Translations under genes and position numbers: made by a program
DNA from: Ulva prolifera
Lineage: Eukaryota > Chlorophyta > Ulvophyceae > Ulvales > Ulvaceae
DNA length: 64,000 nt
Direction: 5' to 3'
Assembly (NCBI GenBank): GCA_023078555.1
Contig: CM041200.1
Location: 3,527,921 to 3,591,920 of the forward strand
The notes under the pieces: generated by a model
Database searches by the model: none
Told to the model about the DNA's origin: nothing
What the model saw: only the letters and a program-made list of their open reading frames with translations
Shown: piece after piece, positions 10,798-22,639 of the stretch
Layout of the letters: every line of letters starts with the position of its first letter
Numbering within the stretch: position 1 is the first letter of the stretch

Positions 10798-12809
10798 GGA
10801 GGTCACGGCCGCCCTCATGGCGTATCATGACGACTGCACCATCGCCGGGCAGCGCGTGGACGCCGCCGCCGCATTCCGTGCGCTGGTCTCGGCAGCAGAG
10901 CCCCTCGGGCTGGAGCCCCAGCTGCACAAGTGCACGGCCTACTCGCGCGACCCCCAGCATGCGGGATCCGTCGCAGCCGCGCTCGGCATAACGCATGCCA
11001 CGGAGGGCACCGTCATCACCGGCACGCCCATCGGCACCCCGGCGTTCGAGTCGGCGCACGCGGAAGCGACGGCCGACAAGGTGTGCGCCACCATCGAGAA
11101 GATGATGCGCTTGCCCCTGAAAGCGCAAGACCAGTTCTTGCTGCTCACGATGTCCTGCCAACGCCGTATGCTGCACTACGCCAGGGCGGTGCCGTGGGCG
11201 CACATTTCCGATCACATGCGCCGGACGGAGGCGTCTGTCCTGGCTGCGGTGAATGAAATCATGCGCGTCCCGCGGGACGACCTTCGTGCGGCCGCACAAG
11301 CCGTCCTTCCAGCGCGCCTCGGAGGCCTGGGCGTCATGTCCACGCCGCAGGAGGTCGCGGACGGAGCGTACCTCGCTGCAGCGGCGGTGAGCCAAAAGGC
11401 GTTCGCAGGAGCTCCTGGGAGGCCCCGAGTGCATGCAGCCGTACCGGGGGCCGCACGGGCAACAATTGCAGGAAACCTGGCAGGCCCTCAACGTCGCTCA
11501 GCAGCTCCATCCGGAGCTGCCCGGGCCGGCGAGCGGCGACACCATCGCCAAGGTGTTACCTGGTATGCAGCAGCGTATCACAAAGTTGGTTGCCCTGCGC
11601 CGCCGGGCAGCTCTGCTTGCCAGCCATGACGTCGCCACGCTCGAGGGTGCATGCAACTTGGCACGGCTTCGCAGCTGTGCTTGCCGTGCAGCCACCCTTT
11701 GGTTGAGCACCCTGCCGCTCTCCCAGGCGCTGCGCATGACTGACATTGAGTTCATGCTGTGCATCAGGTATCTCCTGGGCATGTCCCCAGCCCCACCCAA
11801 TGCGGTCGGCTCGCGCTGCGAATGTGGCACTCTCATACAGCCGCATGATCTCGACCACGCGATGAATTGCACACACAATGCGGGGACCTGGACTTCGCGC
11901 CACAATATCGTTGAAAAACAATGGCGCGAGATCGGGTCCCACGCATGTGTGGCATCCACCCGCATCCCGCGCACAGCGCCGTTCGTCCGCGCGCGGCTCG
12001 CGGCCGCATCGAGGCAGATCCATGCTGGCCCGTTGGGCCCGCCCCCCCCTGCTCCGCCCCAGCCCGTCTCCCAGGTCGCGGGCCCTTCGCGTGGGGCGGC
12101 CTTGCCCGCGGCGCCGATGCCTGCAGCCCCGCCGCCGCCGCCAACCGCGCGCGCGGACGAGGCGCCGGCACCTACGCCTGCTCCGGCCGCCGACGCCGAT
12201 GCTGGACACAGCGCCCAGATGGGGCGCCACGCGCCAGACGCAGCGCAGGCTGCGGCCCTGGCGGCGGCGGCGGCGCCGGGTGGTCGGGATCCAGCGGGGC
12301 CTGGGGAGCAGGCCGCTGCCGCGCAGGCAACGGCGCTGGATCAGGTGTTCAGGGCAGTGGCCCAGGAGAAACTGGGGGACATCATGTTTATGCCGCCGGG
12401 CGACCCTTTGTGCATAGGAGATGTGTCGGTTGTGAACCCCTGTGCTGGTTCCTATTGCGGCCGTGCGGCCCGCGAGGACGGGGGTGCTGCGGAGACGCGG
12501 GACGTGCAGAAACGCACTGCTTATCGTTTGTACGACCCTGATGCGTATAGTTTCGTGCCGTTGTCGCATGAGACGCATGGTCGCTTGGGGCGGCCTGCCA
12601 TGAATCACTTGAATCGGCTGGCGGAGGTTGCGTCTCGGTGTGGTAAGGTGAACCGTGCTTTGTTTGTGACGAATGCTCTGCGCCGGTTGAGTGTGGCGTT
12701 GTGCAAGGGGAATGCTCTTGTGCTCCGTGCGGGGCTTCAATCTTTGGCTGGCATCACCGGCCGAGCTGTGGTACGTGCTCGTGCCCGGCCTAGTGCCATG
12801 ACTGCGTGA
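10798..12809 (+). pseudogene. LINE ORF2 remnant: end of reverse transcriptase and C-terminal domain
   Basis: Two overlapping frames (10817-11629 and 11433-12809) together give one polyprotein C-terminus, broken by a frameshift near 11405-11430. The first starts at AYHDDCTIAG, the place of the YADD active site of reverse transcriptases, and continues through thumb-like helices (LGGLGVMSTPQEVADGAYLA). The second carries a C-x-C...H-x4-C knuckle (CECGTLIQPHDLDHAMNC) and a Pro/Ala-rich linker, then a conserved-looking block to the TGA at 12809. The palm N-terminal to the active site and any endonuclease are missing, so the copy is dead. Confidence 0.8.
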
Positions 12810-12880
12810 GTGGATTTGCGTGTGTATTCCTGGCAACGGCTCGCTGCCCGGCCTCTGTCCTTTGTAACTACATATATAGA
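10798..12880 (+). mobile_element. 5'-truncated non-LTR retrotransposon (LINE)
   Basis: The element begins abruptly inside the reverse transcriptase at its catalytic box and runs to a 3' untranslated tail (12810-12880) ending CCTTTGTAACTACATATAT. Loss of the 5' part is the normal result of target-primed reverse transcription. GC content is clearly higher than in the flanks. The same 3' tail occurs twice more at 13717-13892. Confidence 0.8.
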
Positions 12881-13716
12881 CTATATTGATTTTCGTCGTT
12901 CGTTTCTTCACTCCATAGCTCGGGTCGGTCGTGCTGCGGTGCACGGCCGGCTCGTAGTCGTTGACTTAAATGTCCATACTGCTGTCTGATTCTTTCGCGC
13001 TCGTTCGTTTCGTGTCGTCTCTGCTCTGCGCACCACAGGATTGGCACGCTCTGGCCCGACTCAGCTGTGACGGCATGTCTGCTACTCCTGCCGCTATGTC
13101 CCTTGGCGGCGAAGGTCATACGGTTGCACTACAAGTTATCACTTCAATATTGTGCGGCGTTTGGCTCGCTTCTGGGCATGGCGGATTGCCAGCATGCTCC
13201 GTTCTGCGGGTCGGCTTGGGGCGGTACCGGCGAGGCACACATGTCTGCATGTTGCCTTCCGTTGTCAGCGGTCGCGCGGACGAGGTTCAGCGAAGCTTTT
13301 CATCTAGGTTCACGTTTCAGTGGCGCCGCTATACCCTTTTATGGCGCCCTAGCGGCTTCGAGATGATCATGGCTTCAGCGGTCCCGCGTCCTGCTGCACT
13401 GCTGCGTACAGCCAATTCTGTCGGCACCCAGCTGCTGCGTACAGGTTCCCAGTGTGGAAGTTATGATCCCATGTTCATCCGCTACGATACCCCGTTCTCT
13501 GAAAATTTGCGGTGCGTGAGGAGATGGTTTCCTGCTGGCTGTACGCCAGCGCTGTTTGCTGCAACGGCTTTGACGGTCATGCGACGATGGGCTGCGTGGT
13601 TGATGACTAGCTGCTTCCTTGTGAAGCTGGATGCCTGTGTTTTTTCTAATTGTGAAGACGCTTTTGAAGTTTCTCATGTGCAGTGCACTTGCCCGTAGTG
13701 GGTGTGCACTGGCCTG
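12881..13716. other. Unassigned sequence between LINE tails
   Basis: An open frame covers 12970-13698 (+) but shows no domain and is rich in Cys, Trp and Arg, as chance frames in GC-rich DNA are. Because it ends directly in another copy of the LINE 3' tail, it may be the 3' part of a related element. Confidence 0.3.
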
Positions 13717-13892
13717 GTGAATGAGTGGATTTGCGTGTGAGTTCCTGGCAATGGCTCGGTGCCCGGCCTCTGTCCTTTGTAACTACAGCTGCCTAGTGCC
13801 ATGACTGCGTGAGTGGATTTGCGTGTGTATTCCTGGCAACGGCTCGCTGCCCGGCCTCTGTCCTTTGTAACTACATACATACATACATACAG
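13717..13892 (+). repeat. Two tandem copies of the LINE 3' tail
   Basis: GAGTGGATTTGCGTGTG through CCTTTGTAACTACA occurs at about 13717-13788 and again at 13791-13892, matching the end of the LINE at 12790-12880. The last copy begins at CCTAGTGCCATGACTGCG, inside the LINE coding end, and finishes with about five CATA units. These are extreme 5'-truncated insertions landing next to one another. Confidence 0.8.
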
Positions 13893-14180
13893 CTGCGCAG
13901 CTGCGATGAACACTGTAAAGTAAAGTAAATCTGAATTTACTGAGCCGTATCCTATTGGACATTGATGACTCCGAATTAACGGGACCACGTATGCCGAAGG
14001 GGTAAACCACCTGGAAACCCCCCTCACACGGCCGTACGCAACTCACAGGGCCTCCTGCTGTGGTAAGCAAAGTGGTCACGCACAGCCGTTTCGATTCCCC
14101 AAAGCGCACGTAGAATCGAACCCACGACCTCCTGAAATAGAGGGCGTAGCTTTTATACCGTCTTGTGGGGAGCCGCTGCC
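13893..14180 (-). mobile_element. Candidate tRNA-derived SINE
   Basis: On the minus strand, GAGGTCGTGGGTTCGATTC (about 14131-14113) resembles the anticodon-to-T-arm part of a tRNA and contains a near-consensus B box (GGTTCGATTC). It is followed by a body whose end is shared with 10725-10797, and then by a TTTAC pentamer tail near 13915-13930. Head, body and simple-repeat tail are the plan of a tRNA-derived SINE. I could not define a convincing A box, so the 5' limit is approximate. Confidence 0.4.
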
Positions 14181-14373
14181 CCCAGACCCCCCAAACCTGC
14201 TCACACACATGTGTGTGCTGATGCACATCAGCAACACAGCAGACCCACCGCCTCGCGGTCCTCCCCATCCAGTGTATACACCAGACCGTGTTAGGCCTGT
14301 GCCAGCTGTGGCACAAGCAACAAAGGCAATGCAGCCACACCCTACATCGCGCTCTGGGCAGAGCCGCGCACCT

Positions 14374-15304
14374 TAGGGCTGCAAATTAACGCACCCGAAG
14401 TTGCAATGAAGGATTAATTAAGAACACTTAAGTAAGAGTCATTTTTCGTGTAACTTACTCGAGTGATAATCGTCAAATTAAGGGTTTATTTCAAGTGCCT
14501 AACTTTTGTTCATGGCATCGATTTTTTACAATTTAATTTCAACTTGCGGAACACGTGCACGTGTGTCCAGGTGCAGCCTTGGCTGCCCTGCAACTCCAGC
14601 CAAGGCTGCCAAGATGATGCTGACAGTGTGCAGCACGTGTACATCTCCAAGTGTGTAGCACGTCTCTGCAGTTTTCTGATAGTGCACGCGATATGGATAT
14701 CACACCCATACGCTATGCTTGCCTAGATGGGTAACAGAAGACAGACATGTGAACAGCAGGTCGTGTAGAAAACGAAAACCCGCCTTCTGCTGCTTTTGCT
14801 TCTTCTTGGCTACTTGAGGTGCCGATGCTGGTGCACTGCTTGCACCTTCCTTGTTGTCTGCGCTGCCGGAGTCGCTGCTGACAACATCCGGCTTTCTAGC
14901 ACGCTTAGGCATAAAAAAAATTTAAATTAATACACAGAAAGCATACGCAAGCGGAGGCTTTCTGGTGGCAGAGTCTCAGAGGTAGTGAGACAAAGAAGTG
15001 ACAGTAACAGCCTGTATCTATTTGCCACTCTGAACACACAAATTCATGTACCTAGGCTGCATCAAGCAACCGTGTTCACAGATGTGCATTCATGAGGCGT
15101 ACATGCATTGCGATGAGGGCAGCACGCCAAGTAATGTGAATTAAACAGCCCAAAAAGCAGATTTTCAAGTTTATCATTTAACTTGATACAAGGTACATAT
15201 TAACGTGCCCAAGTTAATCGTAAATACAATTAAGGATTAAATAACAGGGTTGATTAACTCCAAATTAAGCTTTTGACATGCTCAACTTGTAATTTGCAGC
15301 CCTA
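14374..15304. mobile_element. Non-autonomous hAT-type DNA transposon
   Basis: Perfect 15-bp terminal inverted repeats: TAGGGCTGCAAATTA at 14374-14388 and its reverse complement at 15290-15304. The flanking octamers are GCGCACCT and GCGCACCC, an 8-bp target duplication with one change. TAGGG-start ends and 8-bp duplications are hAT hallmarks. AT-rich subterminal zones carry repeated GGATTAA/AATTAA-type motifs on both sides. At 931 bp with no transposase it must rely on an autonomous relative. Confidence 0.85.
14700..14912 (-). pseudogene. Short ORF inside the hAT element, PC4-like N-terminus
   Basis: A 70-aa frame begins with ATG. Its first 42 residues are a basic start (MPKRARK), a Ser/Asp/Ala-rich linker and a lysine cluster (KKKQKQQK) that would serve as a nuclear signal. 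This layout resembles the N-terminal tail of the transcription coactivator PC4/SUB1. The following residues do not resemble the PC4 core and may be intron read-through. It could be a captured host exon or the first exon of a lost transposase. Confidence 0.3.
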
Positions 15305-15883
15305 GCGCACCCGTGTGCCAAAGGCCAACAGGAGATGGGGTGCTTGCGTGCGACTCAGCTTCAGTGCGGGTAAGTATATGGGTGCTGTTTCATGACAGGT
15401 TCTAGTGTTGTGTTGAGGTCCACCAACGCTTCTGTACCTCATGCATGATAGATGCATCACATGCATCATGTGGCACCTCGACAGCATGAATCGCATTCCG
15501 CTTTGGCTGCAGAATCTTAGATTGATGTGACACCGAATTCTGTCCGTTACGACGCCATTGCAGCGGTGTGCGCTTCCACATATGAATGCTGCACCACTAC
15601 GAAGCGTATGCAAGTGACCTCAATCATGCATGCGCATACCAGTGCCTGCTCAATGGAGGTGGCGAATGACCGCATATGTATGCTACACGAGCATCAAGCA
15701 TTTGGAAGTACCACGCCCCCGCAGAACGGCCCGTGCCGCTTGTTGGTATACATATCTCGCCATGGGGGGCAGCTTCTCGATGGCAGAATCCTGCCCATGA
15801 AACCAGCGCAGAATTCCCTAAATCGCTTTCGTGTCGTGTCACAAACGATAACTCAATCAACTCTGCTGAAACTGAAACCTGCC
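15305..15883. other. Intergenic, downstream of the receptor-like kinase
   Basis: No supported gene, RNA or repeat; small frames on both strands lack any recognisable feature. Confidence 0.4.
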
Positions 15884-18800
15884 TCACACTTTCGCATCTA
15901 AGGCATCTTGTAAATCTGACTCATCTTGACCAAGATGTGCAAGTGCCCGGGACACCACCCTGCCGACACTGGTACTGGTGCCTGTGACAGCGCTTCTTGA
16001 AGCTGCATCCACAGAGGTGTAGAAGCTCAATGATGCAGTGCTCGTATTTTCACTACTCTTTGAACCTCCACTGATTGTGCCAATGGAGGACCCTGCACCA
16101 CATGCAGGTGGCGTGTTCTCCTCAGCCTCAGCGGGTAAAGGTAGGTCAGCTGATCGCCCCGTATGATGGGGCTCAGGCATCCTGATGCTCCCCAAAGCGA
16201 CAGGCACACTTCCAAGCTCAGACACTTCCTGCAGAGCACATCAAATTTCACAGCGTGACCGCCAGGCTTTGTCAATTGACACAAAAATGACGAGGCAAGC
16301 AAGCAAAATCCAAAATATTGCCCAGAGACCCAGAAACAGAAGGGAGGAGTGATCATTTGGGCTACAGCCCCATCGACACAACAGACCACAAATCCTGTTC
16401 AAGCGACTCTTGCTTGTGCCCCAAGAAGCTAGTTAAAAGCACGCTTAGACACCAGCCAGCAACGATCAATGCACTAACATGACTATACAAGTACCAGTGG
16501 AGTACGAGTGGCGGCTGATTGTACCCGTTGCGTGCCAGTCCAGTCAAAGAAGTTTCCTGCTGCTAGTTCCACTTCCAGGGAAGTAAGAACCTCATACGCC
16601 TGGTAGATTGGAGGTCGGTCATCAGGGTTTGAGGCCATGCATGCTGTGGAGAGTACTGCATAATTGAAAGGGCACACGGCAGGAAAACCTGGAAAGCTGG
16701 GGTCCTGTCGCAAGCCTGAATCTGTCGTTGACACCGGCGGACGGGACATGAAAACTTCCCACATGACCACCTGCAACCATGCTCATGTGAACCAAAGGGC
16801 CGCCTCGCAATCATAGTTCTTTGGTGCAGACTTACACAGCAGTGCGGCTGTGCACAGGCATGCCTGCTGCAGAATGCAGCTGCCAAACATGTTGGACTGT
16901 TGCAACTGGAGAGAAATACTGTCGCCGCGCAGGAGAATGCGTCGACAACCAAAGTGCAGGATGAGACAGCTCCGTAGTACACATGCTGATAGATGTACAG
17001 GAGTGTACGAACTTCTCGCCACTGCAATGTCACAAGCGCACCCCAAAAGCATAGGCATCAGATGCACGGGTGCGGCAGCTGTGCTGCTTCAGCTCGGGCG
17101 CCTCATACAGCTGAGCACCAGGGCGCCCTTGACATGGCATACCCATGGCCTCCTGGTACTGTACACTGAGGCCAAAGTCTGAAATTTTGGCCGTGCACTG
17201 CTCCGAGTCCAGTGCCCGGGCGGCCAGCGTTGCAGCATGGTCACCGTCCAGGACTTCATGGTGTTCCTCAGCCCGCTCACTAGGCGGCACTTGCAGCAGG
17301 ACATTTGCCGGACTCAGATCACCGTGCACTGCGACAGAAGCCACCGTTTCAGGCTTGTGCCCAGCGAGCGCCGTCATAGGACGCAGTGCAGAGTTTGATT
17401 CAGCATAGCAGCAGCAAGAGGGTCAGCCTGCGACAAAGCGCACACCTATGTCTTGGGAGTGCACATAAGCCAAGCCTGCAGCAATGTCGCGCAGGAGCAT
17501 CAGGGCCCTCTCAAACCTGATACCGCCTTCCTTGCTCAGCAGGTGACCGTGCTTCAACAGGTTCGACAGTGTACCTCCCGCACAGTACTCCTGGATCATG
17601 TAAAGCTTGAACTGGGACGCAGCACACGCATTGACGTCTTGAAAGCGCTTAAGTTCGTGCGACAGCGTGTTGACAATATTTGCATGGCTGAGGTTGTAGA
17701 CTACTTCTGCCTCTTCACGGGCTTGGTTGTGCACACGTGATGCCTCTGACATGGGTACCTGCAAAGCAACAGCTATCATTCAAGCGCCACGATTAAGATT
17801 CCTGTTGTGAAAAGGTGTGGCCAAATTCGCAAGAGTGAATCTCGCGTCAATGGTGCCAGCCATGGCAAGGCCTGTAATTCATCAACTGAAAATGCTCTTT
17901 GTCAGGGCTGTGCAGAACTGCCGGAACGTGATAAACATGATTCTACAAAAGGGCCCCACCTGGAAGGTGACGGTTTTTATCGCAACTTCGAGGCCTCTCC
18001 AGGTGCCCCAATAGACTGTGCCATGGCGACTGTCGCCAATGACGCCCTCAATTTCAAGATGCTCATTCTCAACGTCATGCTTTGTCTGCTCCAGGGTGCG
18101 ACGTGCCACATCACTGCTGGAGCCACTTGAGCTGCGCTGTGCTGCAGTTGCGGCAAGCAGCAGGTCATCTGCACGAGGTTCTGACGCACAAATCACTGAA
18201 TTCTCGTCTGCCGAGCTCGATCTGTGTGTTACGCTGGGATCTCTGGAGGGACAGGATCCCATAGAGGAAGTTGTTCCCGCACTGCGCGGGCTCGGCGAGC
18301 CCGTTTTGCAAATGTCAAGGGTGCTACATGACAGCACGCTAGCCCCCGGCACTGTCGGGCTGGAGCTCTCGACACCATGGTCACTTACGGCGGCCGCAGC
18401 AGGTTGGGGTAGTGCATATGGGCCTGCAGACTGCAGGAGCAGCGGAGCATGCTTGGAGAACTGTGACGGCTTCTGCGATGCAATGTACGCTGCCCCGTGA
18501 TCTTCACTGATGATGCCTTTAGCCCTGCAAAAAGGAGACGTGAATTGCGGCATTGCAAAGGTTACTGCATGGCAAACAGATAGTCTGCTACAGACATACT
18601 TTCGGCCATGGGTCTGAATTTTAATGAATTCATGCAAAGGATCAGCTGTGGTGGGCTACTGGAGGGGCGTACGGCTCGCTTGTGAGCCTGGCACTGAGGC
18701 TCTCGACTTCAACCGGGACGACCTGCGTGCTACCATCCGTGCACATGGCATCGCTGTACATGCTGAGGCTGCCGACGTACTGCTCCACGGACGGCGGCTC

Positions 18801-20921
18801 GCTGCAGCAGCAGTCGCAGCAACCCCACCATACACAACACACGCCCGCCAGCATCACCAGCGCCGCTGCATCCATCCTGAAATTAGAGATTCAGCTACAC
18901 AAGCTGATGCTACCACACCCTGTAGCAGGCTATTCTGCTCTAGAAAGGTGACCCGCAGTGTCAAAAAACAGTCTTTGAGAGCACACCCGCACATATAGCT
19001 GCAATCTTCAAGGCCGCATCCTCTCCGAGAGCGCCCTGTGCGCGAGATTTCATCGCCGGCGGCGGTATGCAGGAGTCTGCAAGTGTGTTTGCGTGCATGG
19101 TCGCAAGCATGTTTGCAGATGGATTAGGCAGCCTCGGCACGCGGGGGAGAGTCTCGCAGGAGATAGTGTAGTTTGTGGCGCGGATCCCAAGCATCGACAT
19201 TTCCGTCACAAACAGGACTCCATTCTCATCAAGAACCTGCATTTTCAGGAAACCTGAGTTATTGCCTTCGTCAAGACAGGCGCAGGAAAAAGGGCTGTGT
19301 CTCAGAGACGCGTGTGCCTCAGACCTGCAATGAGAGGAGAGAGAAAAAGCACTGCTCACATCATAGGTGCACCTTTGCGCAAGTGGCGCACAGACAGCCC
19401 TACCTCAAATTCAAGCATGAGGCCATCATGGTGCTGTGCGTTAGAGCGCAGCCTGGAGAGGAAATGCTGCAGGAATGCGACCTCTTGGCAGCTCACTGCG
19501 GCATGCACCCGTTCTAATTGGTACAGCGGAAGCTCCTCCCGTGAGGGACCTTCACCAGCCACTGCAATCCACAGCAGTGCCGACAGAAGATCTTTCTCAG
19601 CCCTGCCTTCGCTGTCCTCTGTGAACGGCAGGTTGGCCAACGTCAAGTCCCGCAGCAGCAGCGATCTGTGGCCCTTGCTCTGCCCGTATGCCGGCGCTTG
19701 GAGCTCAAATATGTTCTTGCTGCCCCGAAAATCAATCGTGGCAAATGGAGACATTCCCCTGATGACCGTCTGGCCAGGCAGCGCCTCCCTGCGGAGATTC
19801 CAAACCCAGGGAGGCTCCAGCGTGAGAAGCCCTGCAGCAACAACAAGGGCATCCCGCATAGCAGCCACCATGAAATACATGCAGTGCAGGGGCGCTACAT
19901 TGCATCATGGGATGCATGACCTGGCACACGACACACCTGACACCTGGATGCTCTGGTTGGCAGTGTTGCCTATGGCGGCAAGGGTGAGGGCTTCACTGAA
20001 GCTGTCTGTGGAAGTGTCGAACACCACGTCATGATTGGTGCAGTACAAGCTGACATGCTGCAACTTCAATTCTCCGCTGGGATTTACAAAGGTGGTGCTC
20101 CAGGCGCTGATCGGAACTTTGTCGCCAGGACTGAATCGTGACAGGGCCGTAGCTCCGGGCATGTCCATCAGCTCCTGCATGCATTGCATGATGGTCCGGA
20201 ACTGCGTGCGTGTACACTTGCAGCAGGGAGCTATGTGAATGCACAAAAAAAAAGCACTGGGTAGCTCGGTACGGCCGACGATGCTTGGAGGAACACAGCG
20301 CACCTCGCACACAATGCTGAAGGAGCCTCCGTGCATCTCCAGAGCGGCGTCATTCTCCACGCGAAGGAGCTGTGTGCCTACCTGTAGGCCAGAGAAATCC
20401 TGTGCTGGTGGCCACAGCACGTGGCACCGATACAGCTCCACCCGGGAGCCATTGTCCAGGTGAAACCACTCAGAGCATCGCAAATCGAACGTAGAGCCTT
20501 GGCAGTCCACGATGACGTGCGATCCACGTGCAATTGTCTGTCCTTCGCACAGCCGCAGGATGGTGTTGGGAGGGAGCCTGATCCGTTTCTCAGGATCCGT
20601 TGCTGTGAGGGCATCTTTGAACAGCTGCTGTGACGTTACCAAGGTGTAGGAACCTTCTGGAGCATCTACTGCGTTGGCCTGGGCATCGAGGCCAATTCCC
20701 TGTGCCAGGGAGACCTCGAGCGAGGTCTGATCGGATGCTTGGAGGACTGTCCTGGCTGCAGTAGTGGTCTGCGAGCGAAGATGTGTCTCCCACGACCTGA
20801 CACCGCGTGATAGGGCTGCTGGTAGCAATCCAATCCCAAGGATAAGCAGAAGCCACTTCGGCAGCGGTGATGGTGGGGCCTGGGTCGCTGTGTCCGTCGT
20901 GAATCGCGTTGACAGAGCCAT
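15884..20921 (-). CDS. Membrane receptor-like protein kinase (TKL-type) with a beta-helix-like ectodomain
   Basis: Ten exons, high to low: 20921-20304, 20201-19937, 19894-19404, 19236-18987, 18865-18673, 18524-17960, 17758-17446, 17328-17042, 16770-16525, 16228-15884; 1,190 aa, phases consistent, TGA stop. Residues 1-22 are polar, then a hydrophobic segment WLLLILGIGLLPAAL; about 500 residues follow with beta-helix-like repeats (GSHVIVDCQGSTFDLRC, LELHGGSF-like). A second membrane span is assembled across the exon 4/5 junction (about 535-560, ending CCVWWGCCDCCC). A Ser-rich linker leads to a kinase from about 770: G-loop IGDSRHGTVYWG, VAIK lysine K789, HGDLSPANVLL with D902, DFG 949-951, APEL. 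The catalytic loop is HGD, not HRD. A 115-aa Ser/Thr-rich tail follows. The exon 4 donor could be one of two neighbouring GTs. Ligand and pathway unknown. Confidence 0.85.
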
Positions 20922-22500
20922 TCACCAGCCTCGGTCATCCGGGCCGAATCAGAATCAGCGGAATCTACAATTTCATGCCAATCTTATTGTTCAAGGCGCA
21001 GGTTTCTGCAAGATCTTGACCATGAGGGCACTCTGACTGTCACTCGCGCTGATGAGGCGTTACGAGATCTGAAACGACAGCGGGCAAGATGTCACCAAAA
21101 GAAGAGGCTTTGCATGAAACATTTTTGTGGGGACGTATGCGATCCACAAGAGCTAGGCTTCGGCGAGGGTCGCAAGAAGACGGCCTGCATTGGAGAGCAC
21201 GACAACAGCGCGACCAGCCCTGGAATACGTAAACATGAGCGCCAGTCAAGAAAGGGGACACTACTTGCCTAGAGCGCATGAGTCTTCTTGCAGCAGCCCT
21301 GGGCGACAAACTGCAGCCGCGCATCAAAACAGAGCTTTGCTCGCCGGGCAGCTGCAAGGCGGACCGATGCCAGCAGCAAAGCCTGTGCCGGGTGGACCCA
21401 GGCGACAGCAGAATGTGAAGCAATCGGCCGATTGCGTAGTACACGAGTCAAACGCAGCGTGACGTGAGTAATGCGCAACGGATTGGATCAGCGTGGAAAA
21501 TAGGAAAGCTGTTCAATTGTCACCATCAACCGAACAGTCAGCCGATGTCTGAGTGGTGGCCACTATCATCACAGCTTAAGGCGCCGTGCATTGGCTGTAT
21601 TAGATTGGCAGCTCTCGTGGCGTTACCTATTTCGACCCGGACGCGCGGACGTACAGACAAACCGAAAGGACTGCACACATGCTGAGGCCTGGCCTAGCCC
21701 AATAGCAACTCATAAGGTGTTGTTCGCAGTCCACGAAATGAAACAACTGCTGCGACACAACGATCGGATTTGTGGATGACTCATTTGCGTGCAGACAACG
21801 CGGCGCGTCTCCCAGCGCGCAGTGCTAGTGCCGAACGATGGTGACTGTCCCGCTGCCGAGGCGTCCATAGGCATGAGGCAGCGAGGTGTGAGTTTGTAAT
21901 TGTAGCCACCTTGACATGAGAGATACATGTTCGCATGCGAGTGCACTGTCTGCAAGAACACAGATGCTGCCGGGCACATCGATATCGATATCTAAACATG
22001 ACACAGCGCTCCACGCAGGTCTTTCGTGAGTGCCAAGGCTATTACGGCCAGTCCCGACTCGCGAGGTGCAAAGACTGTTAAGAGTCCTGGAGTGTGAGAT
22101 CTGTCGTCTATCCTTTAAGGTCCAGCTGCTTATATAGTATAAGCGAGCCTGCCACACGACACCGGCCACAGTCACTACTAGACTAAGGTCCGCCGAAAAC
22201 GTATAATCTCAGGTCATATACGTTTCTTATGTCGTGTCATATCTGAATCTCCAATATTGCCGTATATGTCGCCGTATGGCGTATGACCGTGCAAGGCGTA
22301 TAATGCACCATATAGCCGTATGATGTGCCGTACATGCCCCTGATGACCCACACGATGGTTCGAGCGCAGCCTCTCGGCGGCTTTTCTTGGAGAATGCGAT
22401 GCGCGACCTGTCCACGACGCTGTGCCGCGCGGTGGCTTGACAGGTGCACTCTGCTGCCCCGCTGATGGCGCGTCATGCGGGCAAGGCAGTTTTGACGGGG
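20922..22500. other. Non-coding interval
   Basis: No gene recognised on either strand. 22199-22340 has an unusual cluster of CGTAT/CGTAC pentamers, about eight within 150 bp. The remainder shows no repeat or domain that I can name. Confidence 0.4.
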
Positions 22501-22639
22501 CTAGCGGTCCCGTCCGATGACCTTACGCCGCTCACAGGCCACCCGGCCTGAGCGGCGCAGCCCGCCCGCCCAGGCTGATTGGCGGTCGTCGCCGCGTGCG
22601 CTCGCGGCCTCGTCCGCTTTGTGGTGGTTGCAGCTCTGG

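Noticed and set aside
11556-12944. 462-codon minus-strand ORF
   Set aside because: Mirror of the LINE coding strand in GC-rich DNA; Arg/His-rich without motifs, while the plus strand has RT motifs.
14090-14180. A functional tRNA gene
   Set aside because: Only the anticodon-to-T-arm part resembles tRNA; no acceptor stem pairing or D-arm could be drawn.
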